Below, piece after piece: positions 62,330 to 64,000 of a stretch of 64,000 nucleotides of DNA (position 1 is its first letter; every line of letters starts with the position of its first letter). The notes under the pieces were generated by a model, which worked only from the letters and a program-made list of their open reading frames with translations, searched no databases and had not been told where the DNA came from. The position numbers and the translations under genes were made by a program. Source of the DNA: Bacillus massilioanorexius (lineage in GTDB: Bacteria; Bacillota; Bacilli; Bacillales; DSM-1321); contig NZ_CABKRX010000084.1 in the NCBI RefSeq assembly GCF_902374955.1, positions 61,202 through 125,201 of the forward strand, written 5' to 3'.

Positions 62330-62638
62330 TTACACTTGCATTCTCATAATTTCTTGATATGCTTCTACAGCTTTGTTTCGTACTTCCATAGTTGTCTGTA
62401 GCATTATACTTGCTTTTTGAGCCGTTATTAACACGTTATGTAAATCTACATTTTCTCCCCTTGCCATCTTCTCTGTTAAATTATCTGATTGAATTTGAGC
62501 AGCATTTACATTTTCAATCGACTCTTTTAAAAATGTGCTGAATTTTTTTTGTGATTCAGCTGGTGATGCCGAAACCCGATTATCAGACGAATAATTTATT
62601 CCTCCTAAGCTACTAGGAGTTAAATTTATTGGATTCAT
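62330..62638 (-). CDS. fliE: Flagellar hook-basal body protein FliE
   Basis: 102 aa. The C-terminal half, DLHNVLITAQKASIMLQTTMEVRNKAVEAYQEIMRMQV, is the FliE signature. It joins the MS ring to the rod. Confidence 0.95.
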   Translation of the reverse strand: MNPINLTPSSLGGINYSSDNRVSASPAESQKKFSTFLKESIENVNAAQIQSDNLTEKMARGENVDLHNVLITAQKASIMLQTTMEVRNKAVEAYQEIMRMQV

Positions 62639-62653
62639 ATTTCATTCCCCTAC

Positions 62654-63106
62654 CTATTTCCCAATTTCAAGTGCTTTCATCATCATGCTTTTTTCAGCAT
62701 TAAATACTGTTACATTCGCTTCATAAGATCTTGTTGCACTCATATAATCAACCGTTTCTCTAAGTGGGTCAACATTAGGCATTGCGACATAACCGTCATC
62801 ATTCGCATCAACATGATCAGGATCATACACTAATTCAAATGGCGTTTTATCTTGTACAATTTTTGAAACCTTAACTCCTTCACTAGCTGAACTACTCTTG
62901 CCCATCGCGGTGTTCAAGAAGCTTGTAAATCCTGAATTTTTCGGCTGCATAACAACCATCTTTCTTTGATAAGGCACCCATTCACCGTTTACATATTTTC
63001 CTCTAGTCGTATCAACATTTGCCATATTAGATGATATAACATCCATTCGTAACCTTTGCGCAGTAAGTGCAGAGGCGGTATTATTCATACTTTGAAACAT
63101 AGTCAT
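62654..63106 (-). CDS. flgC: Flagellar basal-body rod protein FlgC
   Basis: 150 aa. The rod N-terminal motif is TASALTAQRLRMDVISSNMANVDTT and the C-terminal one is DYMSATRSYEANVTVFNAEKSMMMKALEIGK. It follows flgB by 2 bp. Confidence 0.96.
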   Translation of the reverse strand: MTMFQSMNNTASALTAQRLRMDVISSNMANVDTTRGKYVNGEWVPYQRKMVVMQPKNSGFTSFLNTAMGKSSSASEGVKVSKIVQDKTPFELVYDPDHVDANDDGYVAMPNVDPLRETVDYMSATRSYEANVTVFNAEKSMMMKALEIGK

Positions 63107-63108
63107 TT

Positions 63109-63501
63109 TTACTTACCTCCTCGAATTACATTTTCAAGTGATTTGAATTTGCTATTGATTCTATCCGTTACTGCGTTGTAATATATTTGATTCGTTGCCA
63201 AATCGCTCATTTCTTTATCCACATCTACACTATTACCATTATGATTATACGAAACGTTATTTTTCACATAAACACTAGTTCCATTTTTCTGTGAATTAAA
63301 TTCATAATGTCTTTGGTCCGTTCTATAAGCAGATATTGAACTTTGCAATTCTCCTTCGAACACTTGCTTAAAGTTGACATCTTTTGCTTTATAGTTTGGC
63401 GTATCACTATTTGCAATATTGTCAGATATCACTTTTTGTTTTGTTGAGGAATAATTTAAGGCACTTTCTAATGTCGAAATCGCACCTGAGAAAAAGGACA
63501 T
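63109..63501 (-). CDS. flgB: Flagellar basal-body rod protein FlgB
   Basis: 130 aa. ISTLESALNYSSTKQKVISDNIANSDTPNYKAKDVNFKQVF is the FlgB/rod signature. TAGGGGTGA precedes the ATG. It is the first gene of the fla/che operon, downstream of the SigD promoter at 63733-63759. Confidence 0.96.
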   Translation of the reverse strand: MSFFSGAISTLESALNYSSTKQKVISDNIANSDTPNYKAKDVNFKQVFEGELQSSISAYRTDQRHYEFNSQKNGTSVYVKNNVSYNHNGNSVDVDKEMSDLATNQIYYNAVTDRINSKFKSLENVIRGGK

Positions 63502-63732
63502 GATTCTTCACCCCTATAAATTTTGCTGTTTTGTCGAAATACCAACTATTTTGCTTTTAATAATATGTATGACTATAACTGCTTTTTGACTATTTAATCA
63601 TTTGTAAATAGTATAAATTCACCTATTTACAATAAGAAAATAACCTTATTTATGTAATTATAAAAAATGTATAAAAATAACGAATTCCCACAAAACATGT
63701 CGATAAGTACATAATAATGAAAATTTATAAAA

Positions 63733-63759
63733 AAATCGGCATACTAAATACCTATTTTA
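63733..63759 (-). promoter_or_regulatory. SigD-type promoter of the fla/che operon
   Basis: TAAA (63756-63759) is followed by exactly 15 bases and then GCCGATTT (63733-63740) on the minus strand, essentially the SigD consensus. It lies about 230 bp upstream of flgB and would let SigD amplify the operon that encodes it. TATAAT-like sequences (63759-63769) overlap it and could serve as a sigma-A -10, with no good -35. Confidence 0.85.
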
Positions 63760-63791
63760 TTATATTATATTCAATACCATCTTTAAAGAAA

Positions 63792-63837
63792 AAACAGTAA
63801 TATTCTAACTAAACAGTTTTTTGCCTAAAAAAACAGT
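63792..63837. repeat. Three AAACAGT direct repeats at ~20-bp spacing
   Basis: AAACAGT occurs at 63792-63798, 63811-63817 and 63831-63837, i.e. 19 and 20 bp apart, near two helical turns. The array starts about 33 bp upstream of the SigD -35 element and sits where the -35 of an overlapping sigma-A promoter would be expected. This is the layout of an activator-binding array; the protein is unknown. Confidence 0.6.
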
Positions 63838-64000
63838 AAAATAGCCTATATTTTACACTATTTTCATAATAAATATAATGTTTGTTACATAAAAAAATAT
63901 ATTCTAACAAAATATAACAATAGGTAAAAAGAATCGTTTTTTGGTAATTTTTTTATCATTTTTTAAAATTTTTATAATTATGATATATGTATCTTTAATC

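Larger units (their letters stand above)
63502..64000. other. fla/che operon upstream regulatory region
   Basis: About 500 bp of very AT-rich sequence with no supported gene. In B. subtilis codY lies upstream here, but it must be beyond the window. It contains the SigD promoter, the AAACAGT array and a leader of roughly 220 nt before flgB. Confidence 0.8.

Noticed and set aside
1..64000. CRISPR arrays, insertion sequences, prophage, rRNA or tRNA genes
   Set aside because: I saw no regularly spaced repeat array, transposase, integrase, phage gene or tRNA-like sequence. The window is conserved core genome.

Overview
The window is a contiguous stretch of a low-GC, spore-forming, motile Bacillaceae chromosome (Bacillus sensu lato). 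Three things point there: dipicolinate synthase genes, B. subtilis-type chemotaxis and flagellar genes (CheC, CheD, FliY with a CheC-like core, SwrB, SwrD), and gene order close to the B. subtilis flgB-to-dapG region. Every gene I can support lies on the minus strand, so the biological order runs from high to low coordinates. I cannot name the species from sequence alone.

From 64000 to about 33500 lies the fla/che operon. Its AT-rich upstream region (63502-64000) holds a very good SigD promoter and three AAACAGT repeats about 20 bp apart. Then come flgB-flgC-fliE (rod), fliF-fliG-fliH-fliI-fliJ (basal body, C-ring, export ATPase), motE, fliK, flgD, a small flagellar-operon protein, flgE, swrD, fliL, fliM-fliY-cheY, fliO-fliP-fliQ-fliR-flhB-flhA (export gate), flhF-flhG, cheB-cheA-cheW-cheC-cheD, a small membrane-protein gene, sigD, a FapA-like gene, a small acidic/basic protein and swrB. 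Two genes are broken as sequenced: flhF carries a one-base frameshift beside an A7 run, and the small gene between cheD and sigD has an in-frame TGA at codon 51. All other flagellar frames look intact.

From about 33500 to 23500 is a translation and envelope block: rpsB-tsf (with a strong sigma-A promoter), pyrH-frr, uppS-cdsA-dxr-rseP-proS. It links ribosome components, UMP synthesis for the cell wall, undecaprenyl and CDP-diacylglycerol synthesis, and the site-2 protease. polC (TTG start) follows with its own flanking regions, and a Bacillaceae-type interspersed palindromic repeat lies just downstream at 18641-18753.

From 18239 to 8099 is the rimP-nusA-rnpM-ylxQ-infB-ylxP-rbfA-truB-ribC-rpsO-pnp block (ribosome maturation, transcription elongation, initiation factor 2, RNA decay). 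From 7843 to 1 are a YrvL-like membrane protein, ylxY, mlpA, ymxH, then the sporulation and diaminopimelate genes spoVFA-spoVFB-asd-dapG; dapG runs off the window a few codons before its expected end. Intrinsic terminators follow most units (frr, tsf, rpsB, proS, rseP, polC, rpsO, pnp, mlpA, ymxH).

Most of this is conserved core genome. The parts worth a second look are the flhF frameshift, the TGA-interrupted small gene, the repeat array at the fla/che promoter, the interspersed repeats, and several probable non-ATG starts.
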